64,000 nt of DNA, taken from assembly GCF_000341105.1 (NCBI RefSeq), contig NZ_ANBB01000064.1, positions 1 through 64,000 of the forward strand. The letters are read 5' to 3'. The notes beneath the pieces are model-generated. The model saw only the letters and a program-made list of their open reading frames with translations, had not been told where the DNA came from and did not search any database. Of the stretch, positions 23,881-32,610 are shown piece by piece. The translations under genes and the position numbers were made by a program. How positions within the stretch are numbered: position 1 is the stretch's first letter; each line of letters begins with the position of its first letter. This stretch comes from Nocardiopsis potens DSM 45234. Lineage in GTDB: Bacteria; Actinomycetota; Actinomycetes; Streptosporangiales; Streptosporangiaceae.

Positions 23881-25410
23881 TCAGGCGCCGGTGAAGATGG
23901 TCGGTCCGGCGCTGGGCTCGCCGCTGGGGCCGTCGGTCGGTCCGTCGGTCGGTCCGTCGGTGGGACCGTCCGTGGGGCCGTCGGTCGGTCCGTCGGTCGG
24001 ACCGTCCGTGGGGCCGTCCGTCGGGTCGCCGGTCGGGTCGTCCGTCGGCCCGTCGGTGGGCTCGTCGGTGGGGTCCTCCGTCGGCTCCTCGGGGATGCTC
24101 GGCGAGGGGGCGATCCCGGGCTCCTGGACGGGGACGGGCTCCGCCCGCGCGGTCGGATCGGGCCCGCCCCGGTCGCGGGGCGCCCCGTCCGGGGAGGACC
24201 CGGGCGAGGAGACCGGGGCGTCCGGCGCGACGCGGTCGGCCTCCACCCCCGCAGGGGCGTCCCGGTTCAGCCCGGCCCAGCCGGCCAGCCCGGCCAGGGC
24301 CGCCAGCCAGGCCGCGGCCACCCCGAGCAGGATCCTGTTCCGCCGCCGCTCCCGGCCCGCGCGCCGGCGCATCCGGGACGGCGGCCCGGCGGCGCTCCCC
24401 GCCGCCCTCCGGTCGGCGCCGCCCGCGCCCTCCCGGCCGGCCGGGGCGCCCTCCTCCCGGTCCGGCGGCTCGGCGGCCACCACCCGGCGGGCGACCGGCG
24501 CACCCGAGCGCTCCGGCAGCACCGGAGGCGGCGGGGGCAGCGGCGGCACCGCGGTGTCGCGGACCGTGATCCGGCCGTCCCCGTCCCCGCCGTCGGAGGG
24601 CCGCTCCGCCGGCTCCCGGGCGGCGGGCGGCGCGGACGGGAGGGGGACGGCGGGGAACGCCAGGGTGGTCGGGTCGTCGGCCGCGGCGGCGCCGCGGTCC
24701 AGCAGTCCGGGGTCGCCCTCCTCGCCGCCGATGAGCGCCGCGACCAGGCCGGACGCGGACGGGCGGAGGCCCGGGTCCTCGTTCAGGCAGGCCGCCAGCA
24801 GCGACCGGAGGGGCTCGGGGGCGCCGCCCAGATCGGCGCGGGCCCCGGAGAGGCGGAGCGGGACGGTCGGCGCCTCCGCACCGGAGAAGGGGGCGCGGCC
24901 CAGCGCCGCGAACGCCGCCGTCTCGGCCCAGGCGAACACGTCGGCGGCCGGGGTGGCCTGGGCGAAGACGCCCTGTGCCGCGGTGCGGGGATCGGTCCCG
25001 ACGACCCGGGGGCCGTCGGGGCCGAGGATCACGCACCCCGGGGAGAGGCCGCCGTGCACCGCGCCGCGCAGGTGCAGCGAGGCCAGCGCGGTGGCCGCGG
25101 CGATCGCGGTCCGGTCCAGTTCGGAGCCGGTGAGCGGGCCGCCCTCCCGGACCGCGGTGTACAGGTCCGGGCCGGGCACGTAGGCGGTGGCGAGGTAGGG
25201 CGGGTCCGCGTCCGGGTCGGCCGTCAGCACCTCCGGGGTGCAGCGCGCCGCCGGCGGGAGCGCGCCCGGGTCGGCGCCCTCGTCGAGGAGGTGTACGGCC
25301 GCCCGCCGCCCGGAGGCGTCCTCTCCGAGGTAGACGCCCCCGCCGAGTCTCCCCACCACCCGGTAGGGGCCGATCCGCGCGGGGTCGTTCGGCCCTGTCC
25401 CGGTGATCAT
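23881..25410 (-). CDS. Membrane pseudokinase with Asp-Gly-Pro-Thr repeat tail
   Basis: 509 residues from ATG 25410, with GGAGGAGG upstream. The N-terminal 260 residues follow a protein-kinase plan (IGPYRVVGRLGGGVYLGED; LASLHLRGAVHGGLSPGCVI; ADVFAWAETAAFAALGRAPF; LLAACLNEDPGLRPSASGLV). Key catalytic residues are absent: no Lys in the AAVHLLDE strand, HGGLSP in place of HRDLKP, and GTDP in place of DFG. A Pro-rich linker, a basic stop (MRRRAGRERRRN) and one membrane helix follow (residues about 370-390). The outer tail ends in about a dozen D-x-P-T repeats. It is probably a scaffold or sensor rather than an enzyme. Confidence 0.82.
   Translation of the reverse strand: MITGTGPNDPARIGPYRVVGRLGGGVYLGEDASGRRAAVHLLDEGADPGALPPAARCTPEVLTADPDADPPYLATAYVPGPDLYTAVREGGPLTGSELDRTAIAAATALASLHLRGAVHGGLSPGCVILGPDGPRVVGTDPRTAAQGVFAQATPAADVFAWAETAAFAALGRAPFSGAEAPTVPLRLSGARADLGGAPEPLRSLLAACLNEDPGLRPSASGLVAALIGGEEGDPGLLDRGAAAADDPTTLAFPAVPLPSAPPAAREPAERPSDGGDGDGRITVRDTAVPPLPPPPPVLPERSGAPVARRVVAAEPPDREEGAPAGREGAGGADRRAAGSAAGPPSRMRRRAGRERRRNRILLGVAAAWLAALAGLAGWAGLNRDAPAGVEADRVAPDAPVSSPGSSPDGAPRDRGGPDPTARAEPVPVQEPGIAPSPSIPEEPTEDPTDEPTDGPTDDPTGDPTDGPTDGPTDGPTDGPTDGPTDGPTDGPTDGPSGEPSAGPTIFTGA
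23930..24085. repeat. 12-bp tandem repeats encoding D-G-P-T units
   Basis: About thirteen 12-bp units of the form CCGTCGGTCGGT, with variants, encode D(G/D/E)PT repeats at the C-terminus of the pseudokinase. Length variation between strains is likely, and the tail would be a flexible wall-spanning segment. Confidence 0.85.
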
Positions 25411-25611
25411 CGGGTCCTCCTCCGCTCGTGCGCCCGCGGCGTCCGCCTCTCTCCATGGGACGCGCTGAGAGGGCCACCGCCCCGTCTCCCGAGGGGAAGT
25501 TTTTGCTATCCGGGCCGACACCGGCCATTCCTGACAGCGGATGGCAGGAACGTGCCGTAGAACTTTCGGGTGACGGAGAGGGAAGGCGCGAACGGGAACG
25601 CGGAGGGAATC

Positions 25612-26529
25612 ATGGGAGACGGCCTGCAGGGCAAGGTCGCGCTGGTCGCCGGGGGCACCCGGGGCGCGGGGCGGGGGATCGCGGTGGAGCTGGGCCGGGC
25701 GGGGGCGACGGTGTACGTCACCGGCCGCACCACCCGGGAGCAGGCATCGGAGATGGGGCGCCCGGAGACGATCGAGGAGACCGCCGAACTGGTCGACCGG
25801 GCCGGCGGCAAGGGCATCGCGATCCGGGTGGACCACCTGGAACCGGACCAGGTCGCGGCGCTGGTCGAGCGGATCGACGCCGAGCAGGGCCGGCTGGACG
25901 TGCTGGTCAACGACATCTGGGGCGGCGACATCTACGCCCGCTTCAGCCGGAGGCTGTGGGAGCACTCGCTGGAGGAGGGGCTGCGCATGCTCCGGCTGGG
26001 CATCGACACCCACGCGATCACCAGCCACCACGCGCTCCCGCTGCTCAACCGGCGCCCGGGCGGCCTGGTGGTGGAGATGACCGACGGGACCGACGCCTTC
26101 AACGCCGCCTACCGGGCCGACGTCGGCTTCTTCTACGACCTGGTGAAGGTGTCGGTGCAGCGGATGGCCAAGGCCCAGGCGCACGAGCTGCGCGACCTGG
26201 GCGGCACGGCGGTGGCGGTCACCCCCGGCTGGCTGCGCTCGGAGGCGATGCTGGAGCACTACGGGGTGACCGAGGAGAACTGGCGGGACGCGCTGAAGGA
26301 GGTGCCGCACTTCTGCATCTCGGAGAGCCCGGTCCTGGTGGGGCGCGGCGTCGCGGCACTGGCCGCGGACCCGGAGAAGGGGCGGTGGACCGGGCAGACC
26401 CTGTCCAGCGGCCACCTGGCCAAGGTCTACGGCTTCACCGACGCCGACGGCAGCCGTCCGGACGCCTGGCGCTACATCGCCGAGGTGGAGCAGCCGGGCC
26501 GCGCGGCCGACGCCACCGGCTACCGCTGA
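25612..26529 (+). CDS. SDR-family oxidoreductase
   Basis: 305 residues. The cofactor loop GGTRGAGRGIA near the N-terminus follows the SDR TGxxxGxG pattern with Ala-Gly-Gly in front, and GRTT at the end of the second strand suggests NADP(H). The catalytic pair appears as YDLVK within FFYDLVKVSVQRMAKAQ. The NAG motif is replaced by NDIWGGD, as in an SDR subgroup I have seen with such DIWGG segments. ATG 25612 has GGAGGG 7 bases upstream. Substrate unknown. Confidence 0.87.
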   Translation: MGDGLQGKVALVAGGTRGAGRGIAVELGRAGATVYVTGRTTREQASEMGRPETIEETAELVDRAGGKGIAIRVDHLEPDQVAALVERIDAEQGRLDVLVNDIWGGDIYARFSRRLWEHSLEEGLRMLRLGIDTHAITSHHALPLLNRRPGGLVVEMTDGTDAFNAAYRADVGFFYDLVKVSVQRMAKAQAHELRDLGGTAVAVTPGWLRSEAMLEHYGVTEENWRDALKEVPHFCISESPVLVGRGVAALAADPEKGRWTGQTLSSGHLAKVYGFTDADGSRPDAWRYIAEVEQPGRAADATGYR

Positions 26530-26536
26530 CCGGGAC

Positions 26537-26584
26537 CCGGGCCGGCCGGCGGCGGAGGGCGGCCTCCGCCACCGGCCGGCCCGG
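26537..26584. terminator. Terminator after the SDR gene
   Basis: CCGGGCCGGCCGG (26537-26549) pairs with CCGGCCGGCCCGG (26572-26584), and an inner GGCGGAG pairs with CTCCGCC. Very stable hairpin 8 bp past the stop. Confidence 0.7.
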
Positions 26585-26754
26585 ACACCGGGGATGGCCC
26601 GCGCGTGCGGACCGGCCGCGGAGGCGCCGGCCGGAAGGGGGCGGACCGCGTGCGGCGGGCCGTCCGGGCAGGTCCCGCCGCTGCGCGGAGAAAAAACGGT
26701 GCGCGCGGCGAACGCGGACATGAAAGGTCCGCGATCGCTCCTAGCTTCGGGCCC

Positions 26755-27903
26755 ATGAGCGAAGCGATCGAGAAGTTCCGCGTCGAGGTCCCGCAGGGCG
26801 ACATCGACGAACTGCACCGGCGGATCGACGGCTGCCGGTGGCCGGACGCGCTGCCCGGGGTCGGCTGGGAGTACGGGGTGGACCCCGGCCACCTGCGCGA
26901 ACTGGCCGAGTACTGGAGGGACGGGTTCGACTGGCGGGCCCAGGAGGCGCGGCTCAACGCGCTCCCGCAGTTCCGCACCGGGATCGACGGGCAGAACGTG
27001 CACTTCGCGCACGTGCGCTCGCCCCGGCCGGACGCCGTCCCGCTGCTGCTCACCCACGGGTGGCCGAGCACCATCGCGGACTTCCCGGACATCATCGGCC
27101 CGCTCTCCGACCCGGACGCGCACGGGGCGCCGGACGCGCCCGCGTTCCACGTGGTCGCGCCGTCCATCCCCGGCTTCGCCTTCTCCGGGCCGACCCGGGA
27201 GAAGGGCTGGGGGCCGCCCCGGGTCGCCCGCGCCTGGGCGGAGCTGATGCGCCGGCTCGGCTACGACCGCTACATCGCCCAGGGCGGCGATGCCGGCGCG
27301 ATCATCTCCCCCGAGCTCGGCCGGATCGACGCCGGGCACATGCTGGGCGTGCACCTGAACGCGCTGGTCGGCGCCGGCCCGGACTGGGAGAGCGAGGACC
27401 CGATGGCCGGCCTCACCGAGGAGGAGGCGGCGCAGGTGCACGCGGGGGCGGCCGAGTGGGAGCAGCGGTCCGGGTACGCGATCATGCACTCCACCCGGCC
27501 GCAGACCATCGCCTACGCGCTGAACGACTCCCCGGTCGGCATGCTCGCCTGGAACCTGGAGTGGTTCGTCGACTACGACCCGGCGCGGGCCGTGCAGACC
27601 CCGGTGGACCGGGACGCGGTGCTGACCAACGCCTCGATCTACTGGTTCACCGGCACCTCCGGGTCGGCGGCCCGGCTGTACAAGGAATGCGGCGACGAGT
27701 TCTACGGCGGGCCGGTCTCGGGGGTGCCGACCGCGGTCGCGGTCTTCCCGGGCGACGGCGCCGTGCGGGCCTTCGCCGAGCGCTCCAACCGGATCGTCCG
27801 CTGGACCGAGTTCGACCGCGGCGGCCACTTCGCCTCGCTCCAGGCCCCCGACCTGCTGGTCGACGACGTCCGCGCCTTCACCGCGGAGCTGATCGCCGGG
27901 TAG
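26755..27903 (+). CDS. Epoxide hydrolase family protein (EHN plus alpha/beta hydrolase)
   Basis: 382 residues. The N-terminal EHN region (FRVEVPQGDIDELHRRIDGC, RWPDALPGVGWEYGV) is followed by an alpha/beta-hydrolase fold. HGWPST carries the oxyanion-hole HGxP motif, QGGDAGAII supplies the nucleophilic Asp and FDRGGHFAS the catalytic His. This is the microsomal-epoxide-hydrolase-like class, which opens epoxides to diols through an ester intermediate. The ATG at 26755 has no ribosome site, so a leaderless transcript is possible. The gene converges on the S4 gene. Confidence 0.9.
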   Translation: MSEAIEKFRVEVPQGDIDELHRRIDGCRWPDALPGVGWEYGVDPGHLRELAEYWRDGFDWRAQEARLNALPQFRTGIDGQNVHFAHVRSPRPDAVPLLLTHGWPSTIADFPDIIGPLSDPDAHGAPDAPAFHVVAPSIPGFAFSGPTREKGWGPPRVARAWAELMRRLGYDRYIAQGGDAGAIISPELGRIDAGHMLGVHLNALVGAGPDWESEDPMAGLTEEEAAQVHAGAAEWEQRSGYAIMHSTRPQTIAYALNDSPVGMLAWNLEWFVDYDPARAVQTPVDRDAVLTNASIYWFTGTSGSAARLYKECGDEFYGGPVSGVPTAVAVFPGDGAVRAFAERSNRIVRWTEFDRGGHFASLQAPDLLVDDVRAFTAELIAG

Positions 27904-27913
27904 CCGGAGCGGC

Positions 27914-27946
27914 GGGGCCGCCCGGGAGGCCGTCCCGGGCGGCCCC
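27914..27946. terminator. Bidirectional terminator
   Basis: GGGGCCGCCCGGGA (27914-27927) pairs perfectly with TCCCGGGCGGCCCC (27933-27946) around a 5-base loop, between the convergent epoxide hydrolase and S4 genes. Confidence 0.8.
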
Positions 27947-27950
27947 GGGA

Positions 27951-28391
27951 TCAGCCGAGGCCGTCCTGGCGGAGGCGCTCCATCCGGCGGCGGTCCCGCT
28001 TGGTGGGGCGGCCGGCGCCGCGGTCGCGGCGCGGCGGGGCGGCGAAGGCCTGCGGCGGCGCGCTCGGGGACGGCGCCGGAGTGCGGTCGGTGTAGCAGCG
28101 CACCGCGATCGGCGCGCCGACCCGCTTCTCCAGGATGTGGCCGACGTCGACGATCCGGGTGGTGCCGTGCAGCCGGAGCCGGACCTCGTCGCCGGGGGAC
28201 ACGGAGGCGGCGGGCTTCGCGGGCTTGTCGTTCACCCGGACGTGGCCGCCGCGGCACGCCTGCGCGGCGTCGGCGCGCGTCTTGACCAGGCGCACCGCCC
28301 ACAGCCACTTGTCCACGCGGGTGCTCGGCGGCCCCTGCGGGAGCGGCGGCCGCGGTGCGGGGGCGGCATCGTCCCGGCGGTCCTCGGTCAC
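27951..28391 (-). CDS. S4-domain RNA-binding protein (HslR-like)
   Basis: 146 residues from GTG 28391. The S4 fold lies at residues about 24-85 (TRVDKWLWAVRLVKTRADAAQA, CRGGHVRVNDKPAKPAASVSP), with basic, Arg-rich extensions at both ends. HslR/Hsp15-type proteins bind free 50S subunits carrying nascent chains and help recycle them. The C-terminal GRPTKRDRRRMERLR is typical. Divergent from the ABC-F gene. Confidence 0.9.
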   Translation of the reverse strand: MTEDRRDDAAPAPRPPLPQGPPSTRVDKWLWAVRLVKTRADAAQACRGGHVRVNDKPAKPAASVSPGDEVRLRLHGTTRIVDVGHILEKRVGAPIAVRCYTDRTPAPSPSAPPQAFAAPPRRDRGAGRPTKRDRRRMERLRQDGLG

Positions 28392-28611
28392 GGTCGGTCC
28401 TTCCCCTCGGCGGACGGTCCCGGTCGGGTCCGGACCGGTGCGCCCGGGCCCTCCTCATGTGCACTCTACGGTCGGCGGCCGCCCCCGCGCCGCCTCCGGC
28501 CGATCTCCGCGACCCGGGCGGACGCGGCCGGCCCCGCCGGGCGGCGGCTCCCGGGGCCGGTGCGGGAAAACCGTTCGACCGGGGCGGGGCGCCGTCGGCA
28601 TAGTGGCGGGC

Positions 28612-30252
28612 ATGGGCCATATCGACGTCGCCGGGGTGGGCCACCGCCTGCCCGACGGGGCGATGCTGCTGGACGAGGTGTCCTTCCGGGTCGGGGAGGG
28701 GATGAAGGCGGTCCTGGTCGGCGCGAACGGCAGCGGGAAGACGACGCTGCTGCGCATCATCGCCGGGGACGAGCAGCCGACCGAGGGCACCGTCGCCGGC
28801 AGCGGCCGGGTCGGGGTGATGCGCCAGTTCATCGGCTCGCACGGGGCCGGGGCGCTGCCGCCGGAGGCGAGCGTGCGCGAGCTGCTGCTGTCGGTGTCGC
28901 CGCCGGCGGTCCGCGCGGCGGGGGCCGAGCTGGACGCCGCCGAGCTGGCCATGATGGAGGACGACGCCGAGCAGGTCCAGCTCCGCTACGCCCAGGCGCT
29001 CTCCGACTGGTCGGACGCGGGCGGCTACGACGCCGAGGTGCTGTGGGACGTGTGCACCGTCGCCGCGCTCGGCACCCCCTACGCCCGGGCCCAGTACCGG
29101 GAGCTGGGCACGCTCTCCGGCGGCGAGCAGAAGCGGCTGGTGCTGGAGGCGCTGCTGCGCGGCCCGGACGAGGTGCTCCTGCTCGACGAGCCGGACAACT
29201 ACCTGGACGTGCCGGGCAAGCGCTGGCTGGAGGAGCGGCTCCGCTCCACCGCCAAGACGGTCCTGTTCATCAGCCACGACCGCGAGCTGCTCGCCGCCAC
29301 CGCCACGCACATCGTCACCCTGGAGGGCGGCAAGGGCGCCGGCGCGACGGCCTGGGTGCACGGCGGCGGCTTCGAGAGCTACCACCGGGCCCGGGAGGAC
29401 CGGCACGCCCGCTTCGCCGAGCTGCGCCGCCGCTGGGACGAGCGGCACGCCCAGCTCCGCGAGCTGGTGCGCGGCCTGCGGCAGAAGGCCGCGAACAACG
29501 ACGACATGGCCAGCCGGTACCGGGCCGCCATGACCCGGCTGCGCAAATTCGAGGAGGCCGGGCCGCCGCCGGAGCCGCCGCGGGCGCAGGACATCCGGAT
29601 GCGGCTGGCCGGCGGCCGCACCGGGGTGCGCGCGCTGACCTGCACCGGCCTGGAGCTGACCGGGCTGATGAAGCCGTTCGACGCCGAGGTCTTCTTCGGC
29701 GAGCGGGTCGGGGTGCTCGGCTCCAACGGGTCCGGCAAGTCGCACTTCCTGCGGCTCCTCGCCGACCCGGGGTCGGTCCGCCACTCCGGCGCGGCGAAGC
29801 TCGGCGCCCGGGTGGTGCCGGGCCACTTCGCGCAGACCCACGAGCACCCGGAGTGGAACGGCCGCACGCTCGCCGGGATCCTCGCCGAGGACCACGCCAT
29901 GCAGCTGGACAGGGCCGCCCCCGCGCTCCAGCGCTACGAGCTGCTGCACCGGCGGGACACCCGGTTCGACGCGCTCTCCGGCGGACAGCAGGCCCGGTTC
30001 CAGGTGCTGCTGCTGGAGCTGTCCGGGGCGACCATGCTGCTGCTCGACGAGCCGACCGACAACCTCGACGTGGAGTCCGCCGAGGCGCTGGAGGCGGCCC
30101 TGGGCGGGTTCGAGGGGACGGTGCTCTCCGTCACGCACGACCGCTGGTTCGCCCGGTCCTTCGACCGGTTCCTGGTGTTCGGCGAGGACGGGACCGTCTA
30201 CGAGTCGGGCGAACCGGTGTGGGACGAGCGCCGGGTGCGCCGGGACCGGTGA
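28612..30252 (+). CDS. ABC-F family ATPase
   Basis: 546 residues with two ABC domains and no membrane part. Domain 1 has Walker A GANGSGKTT, signature LSGGEQKR and Walker B LLLDEPDNYLD. Domain 2 has GSNGSGKSH, LSGGQQAR and LLLDEPTDNLD. The inter-domain linker (about residues 245-330) is Arg/Ala-rich and helical, as in ribosome-acting ABC-F proteins. Members act on the ribosome in translation control or antibiotic protection. The AviRa-like methyltransferase gene downstream (beyond tRNA-Asp) makes a ribosome-protection role tempting but unproven. A GTG at 28603 is an alternative start. Confidence 0.9.
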   Translation: MGHIDVAGVGHRLPDGAMLLDEVSFRVGEGMKAVLVGANGSGKTTLLRIIAGDEQPTEGTVAGSGRVGVMRQFIGSHGAGALPPEASVRELLLSVSPPAVRAAGAELDAAELAMMEDDAEQVQLRYAQALSDWSDAGGYDAEVLWDVCTVAALGTPYARAQYRELGTLSGGEQKRLVLEALLRGPDEVLLLDEPDNYLDVPGKRWLEERLRSTAKTVLFISHDRELLAATATHIVTLEGGKGAGATAWVHGGGFESYHRAREDRHARFAELRRRWDERHAQLRELVRGLRQKAANNDDMASRYRAAMTRLRKFEEAGPPPEPPRAQDIRMRLAGGRTGVRALTCTGLELTGLMKPFDAEVFFGERVGVLGSNGSGKSHFLRLLADPGSVRHSGAAKLGARVVPGHFAQTHEHPEWNGRTLAGILAEDHAMQLDRAAPALQRYELLHRRDTRFDALSGGQQARFQVLLLELSGATMLLLDEPTDNLDVESAEALEAALGGFEGTVLSVTHDRWFARSFDRFLVFGEDGTVYESGEPVWDERRVRRDR

Positions 30253-30331
30253 GCACCGGCGGCGCGAACCACTGGAAAAGACCGGTAGAGTGTTCCTACC
30301 GGACGCGGGCTCCCCAGGGAGACGCGCGAAT

Positions 30332-30406
30332 GGTCCTGTGGAGCAGTTAGGAGTGCTCGCCACCCTGTCAAGGTGGAGGCCGCGGGTTCAAATCCCGTCA
30401 GGACCG
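30332..30406 (+). tRNA. tRNA-Asp (anticodon GTC), copy 2
   Basis: 75 nt, identical to 7848-7922: acceptor GGTCCTG with CAGGACC, anticodon loop CTGTCAA, discriminator G. A possible -10 hexamer TAGAGT lies at 30286-30291. Confidence 0.95.
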
Positions 30407-30415
30407 CATCGATCC

Positions 30416-30443
30416 AGGCCCGGAACCGCACGGTTCCGGGCCT
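30416..30443 (+). terminator. Terminator of tRNA-Asp copy 2
   Basis: AGGCCCGGAACCG (30416-30428) pairs with CGGTTCCGGGCCT (30431-30443), starting 9 bases after the tRNA. It also lies in the leader of the next gene. Confidence 0.7.
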
Positions 30444-30465
30444 TCGTCGTCCCCGGGGAGGAACC

Positions 30466-31209
30466 GTGGCCTACCGCTTCGCGACCGACCGGGCCGACCG
30501 CTCCGACCTGGCCTCGGGCACCGTGCTGCGGTCCGCCCCCGGCCACCCCGGCTACCCGGTCCGGCTCGCCGAGGAGCTGCTCGGCCGGGTCCTGTCGCAC
30601 CTGCCGGAGCGCCGCCCCGCCGGGCTGTGGGACCCCTGCTGCGGCAGCGGCCACCTGGCCGCCTCGCTGGGGCTGCTGCACCGCGCGGAGCTGGCGCACG
30701 TGCTGGCCGGCGACGCCGACCCGGACGCGGTCGGCATCGCCCGGCGCAACCTGGCCCTGCTCGCCCCGGGCGGGCTGGCCGAGCGCGAGCGCGAACTGCT
30801 CGCCGCCGGCGCCGGGACCGGCCGGGGGTCGTTCGCGGAGCGGGCCGCGGCGGCCCGCCGGCTCGCCGCGGTGCTGGAGGCCGGCGGCGGGCCGCTGCCG
30901 GCCGAGGCCCGGGTGGAGGACGCGTTCCGGCCCGGGTCGCCGCCCCGCCCGGTCGACGCGGTCATCACCGACGTGCCCTACGGCGGCCTGGCCCGCTGGC
31001 ACGGCGCCCCGCCGGGCGCCGACCCGGTCCACGCGCTGCTCACTGCGGTGGCCGGGGTGCTGCCGGACCACGCGGTGCTGGCGGTCTCGGCCCGCGCCCG
31101 CAAGGTCGCCCTGCCCGCCGGCGTCGCGGCCCTGGAGCGGGTGCGCGTCGGCAACCGCGCCGCGGTCCTGGTCCGCGCCGCCGACCTGCGCCCGGCCGCG
31201 GAGCGCTGA
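30466..31209 (+). CDS. AviRa-like 23S rRNA guanine methyltransferase
   Basis: 247 residues from GTG 30466, with GGGGAGGA upstream. SAM-binding fold with LWDPCCGSGHLAASLGLLHR as motif I and VITDVPYGGLARW as motif IV. The alignment I recall with AviRa of Streptomyces viridochromogenes is strong along the whole chain (YRFATDRADRSDLASGTVLR SAPG; PVRLAEELLGR; LARRNLALL-type segments; AVSARARKVALP). AviRa methylates G2535 of 23S rRNA and confers resistance to avilamycin-type orthosomycins. No orthosomycin biosynthetic gene is in the window, so this would be a stand-alone resistance or housekeeping homologue. Confidence 0.82.
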   Translation: MAYRFATDRADRSDLASGTVLRSAPGHPGYPVRLAEELLGRVLSHLPERRPAGLWDPCCGSGHLAASLGLLHRAELAHVLAGDADPDAVGIARRNLALLAPGGLAERERELLAAGAGTGRGSFAERAAAARRLAAVLEAGGGPLPAEARVEDAFRPGSPPRPVDAVITDVPYGGLARWHGAPPGADPVHALLTAVAGVLPDHAVLAVSARARKVALPAGVAALERVRVGNRAAVLVRAADLRPAAER

Positions 31210-31233
31210 CCGCGCGCCTCCGGCCGCGCGGGG

Positions 31234-32439
31234 TCAGGTGATCGAGCGGAACGCCCGGGAGGTGTACAGGGCGACGCCCAGTGCGACCGCGGCCAGCAGC
31301 ACGAACCCGATGGTGTAGGCCCCGGTGGCCTGGTAGACGGCGCCCATCACCAGCGGCGGGAAGTAGCCGCCCAGCCCGCCGGCCGCGCCGACCAGGCCGG
31401 TGACGGTGCCCACGCGGGACGGCTCCACCACCTTCGCGACCAGCGCGAACACCCCGCCGGTGCCCAACCCCAGGGAGAATGCGATGAGCACGAAGGTCAA
31501 CCCGGCGGGGAACTCGGCGGGCGGGTGGAAGGAGAGCAGGACCGCGAAGAGCGCGGTGCCCAGGAACGACGCCAGGCAGACCCGCACCGGCCCGACGCGG
31601 TCGGAGAGCGTCCCGCCGATCGGCCGGGCCACCACCGCGACCAGGGCGAACCCGGCGGTGCGCAGCCCGGCGTCGGTCTGCGCGAAGTCGTAGGCGGCGG
31701 TGAGCAGCGTCGGCATGTAGGTGGAGAACGCCACGAACCCGCCGAACGCCACCGCGTACAGCAGCGACGCCTGCCAGGTGGCGCGGAGCCGCAGCGCCTC
31801 GCGCATCCGCGGCAGCGCCGGGCCGGTGCTCGGCCGCCACCCCGGGGCGTTCCGGCTGAACAGCCACATCACCGCGCCCATCGCGGCCAGCGCGGCGCAC
31901 ATCGCCAGGTGGGTGCCGAACAGCCCCAGCGCGGCCGCCAGGTGCGGGGTGAGGAACGCGGACAGCGCGGTGCCGCCCATCCCGGCGCCGAAGACGCCGG
32001 TCGCGAAGCCGCGCCGGGACGGGGAGTGCCAGGCGTTGACGAACGGGATGCCGACCGCGAACGAGGTGCCCGCGACGCCGAGGAAGAACCCCCACAGCAT
32101 CAGCATCGGGTAGGAGCCGCCGGAGACGCCGACCAGGAACACCGGGACGATGCTGATCAGGCAGATCGCGGTGAACATGGCCCGGCCGCCGTACCGGTCG
32201 GTGAGCACCCCCACCGGGATCCGGCCCAGCGACCCGACCAGCACCGGGAACGCCACCAGCAGCGACGTCTGGGACGGGGTCAGCGCCAGCTGCTCGGTGT
32301 AGGTCCTGGACAGCGGGCCCACCAGGTTCCACGCCCAGAAGGTGAGCGCGAACGCGGCGGTGGCCAGGGCCAGGTTGGCCCCGGCGCCGCCGGCCGTGCC
32401 GGCGGCGGGCGCGTCGGTCCCGGGTTCCCTCGTGCTCAT
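31234..32439 (-). CDS. narK: NarK-type nitrate/nitrite transporter
   Basis: 401 residues, MFS fold with about twelve helices. RIPVGVLTDRYGGRAMF is the MFS loop, and GVAGTSFAVGIPFVNAWHSP with GATGxxGAGMGG-like glycine stretches (GVFGAGMGG; GLGTGGVFALVAKVV) match the NarK nitrate/nitrite porter signatures. It should import nitrate and/or export nitrite across the membrane. It diverges from narG across 171 bp, so both are likely controlled from that region. Confidence 0.9.
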   Translation of the reverse strand: MSTREPGTDAPAAGTAGGAGANLALATAAFALTFWAWNLVGPLSRTYTEQLALTPSQTSLLVAFPVLVGSLGRIPVGVLTDRYGGRAMFTAICLISIVPVFLVGVSGGSYPMLMLWGFFLGVAGTSFAVGIPFVNAWHSPSRRGFATGVFGAGMGGTALSAFLTPHLAAALGLFGTHLAMCAALAAMGAVMWLFSRNAPGWRPSTGPALPRMREALRLRATWQASLLYAVAFGGFVAFSTYMPTLLTAAYDFAQTDAGLRTAGFALVAVVARPIGGTLSDRVGPVRVCLASFLGTALFAVLLSFHPPAEFPAGLTFVLIAFSLGLGTGGVFALVAKVVEPSRVGTVTGLVGAAGGLGGYFPPLVMGAVYQATGAYTIGFVLLAAVALGVALYTSRAFRSIT

Positions 32440-32610
32440 CGGATCGCCTCCTCGGCGCGGAGTCCCGATTCAGGCTAAACGGATCCGCGGGAAATCCGAA
32501 TTAGGCGCGAGAAGGCGAAAGGCGTGTCGGGGTGGATTCACCGAACAAAGCGGCCGATGATTTCCTCTGCGTGGTACGACGGTGTCGCGGCGCGGAGTAA
32601 AAGGCGAGTG

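Noticed and set aside
23930-24085. Regular 12-bp repeats as a CRISPR array
   Set aside because: No spacers and no cas genes; the repeats are in frame and encode the DxPT tail.
25411-30363. Minus-strand open frame continuing upstream of the pseudokinase to make about 2160 codons
   Set aside because: Upstream of 25410 the product is Pro/Arg/Gly/His-rich shadow of plus-strand genes (SDR, epoxide hydrolase, ABC-F). The real start is ATG 25410 with a strong ribosome site.
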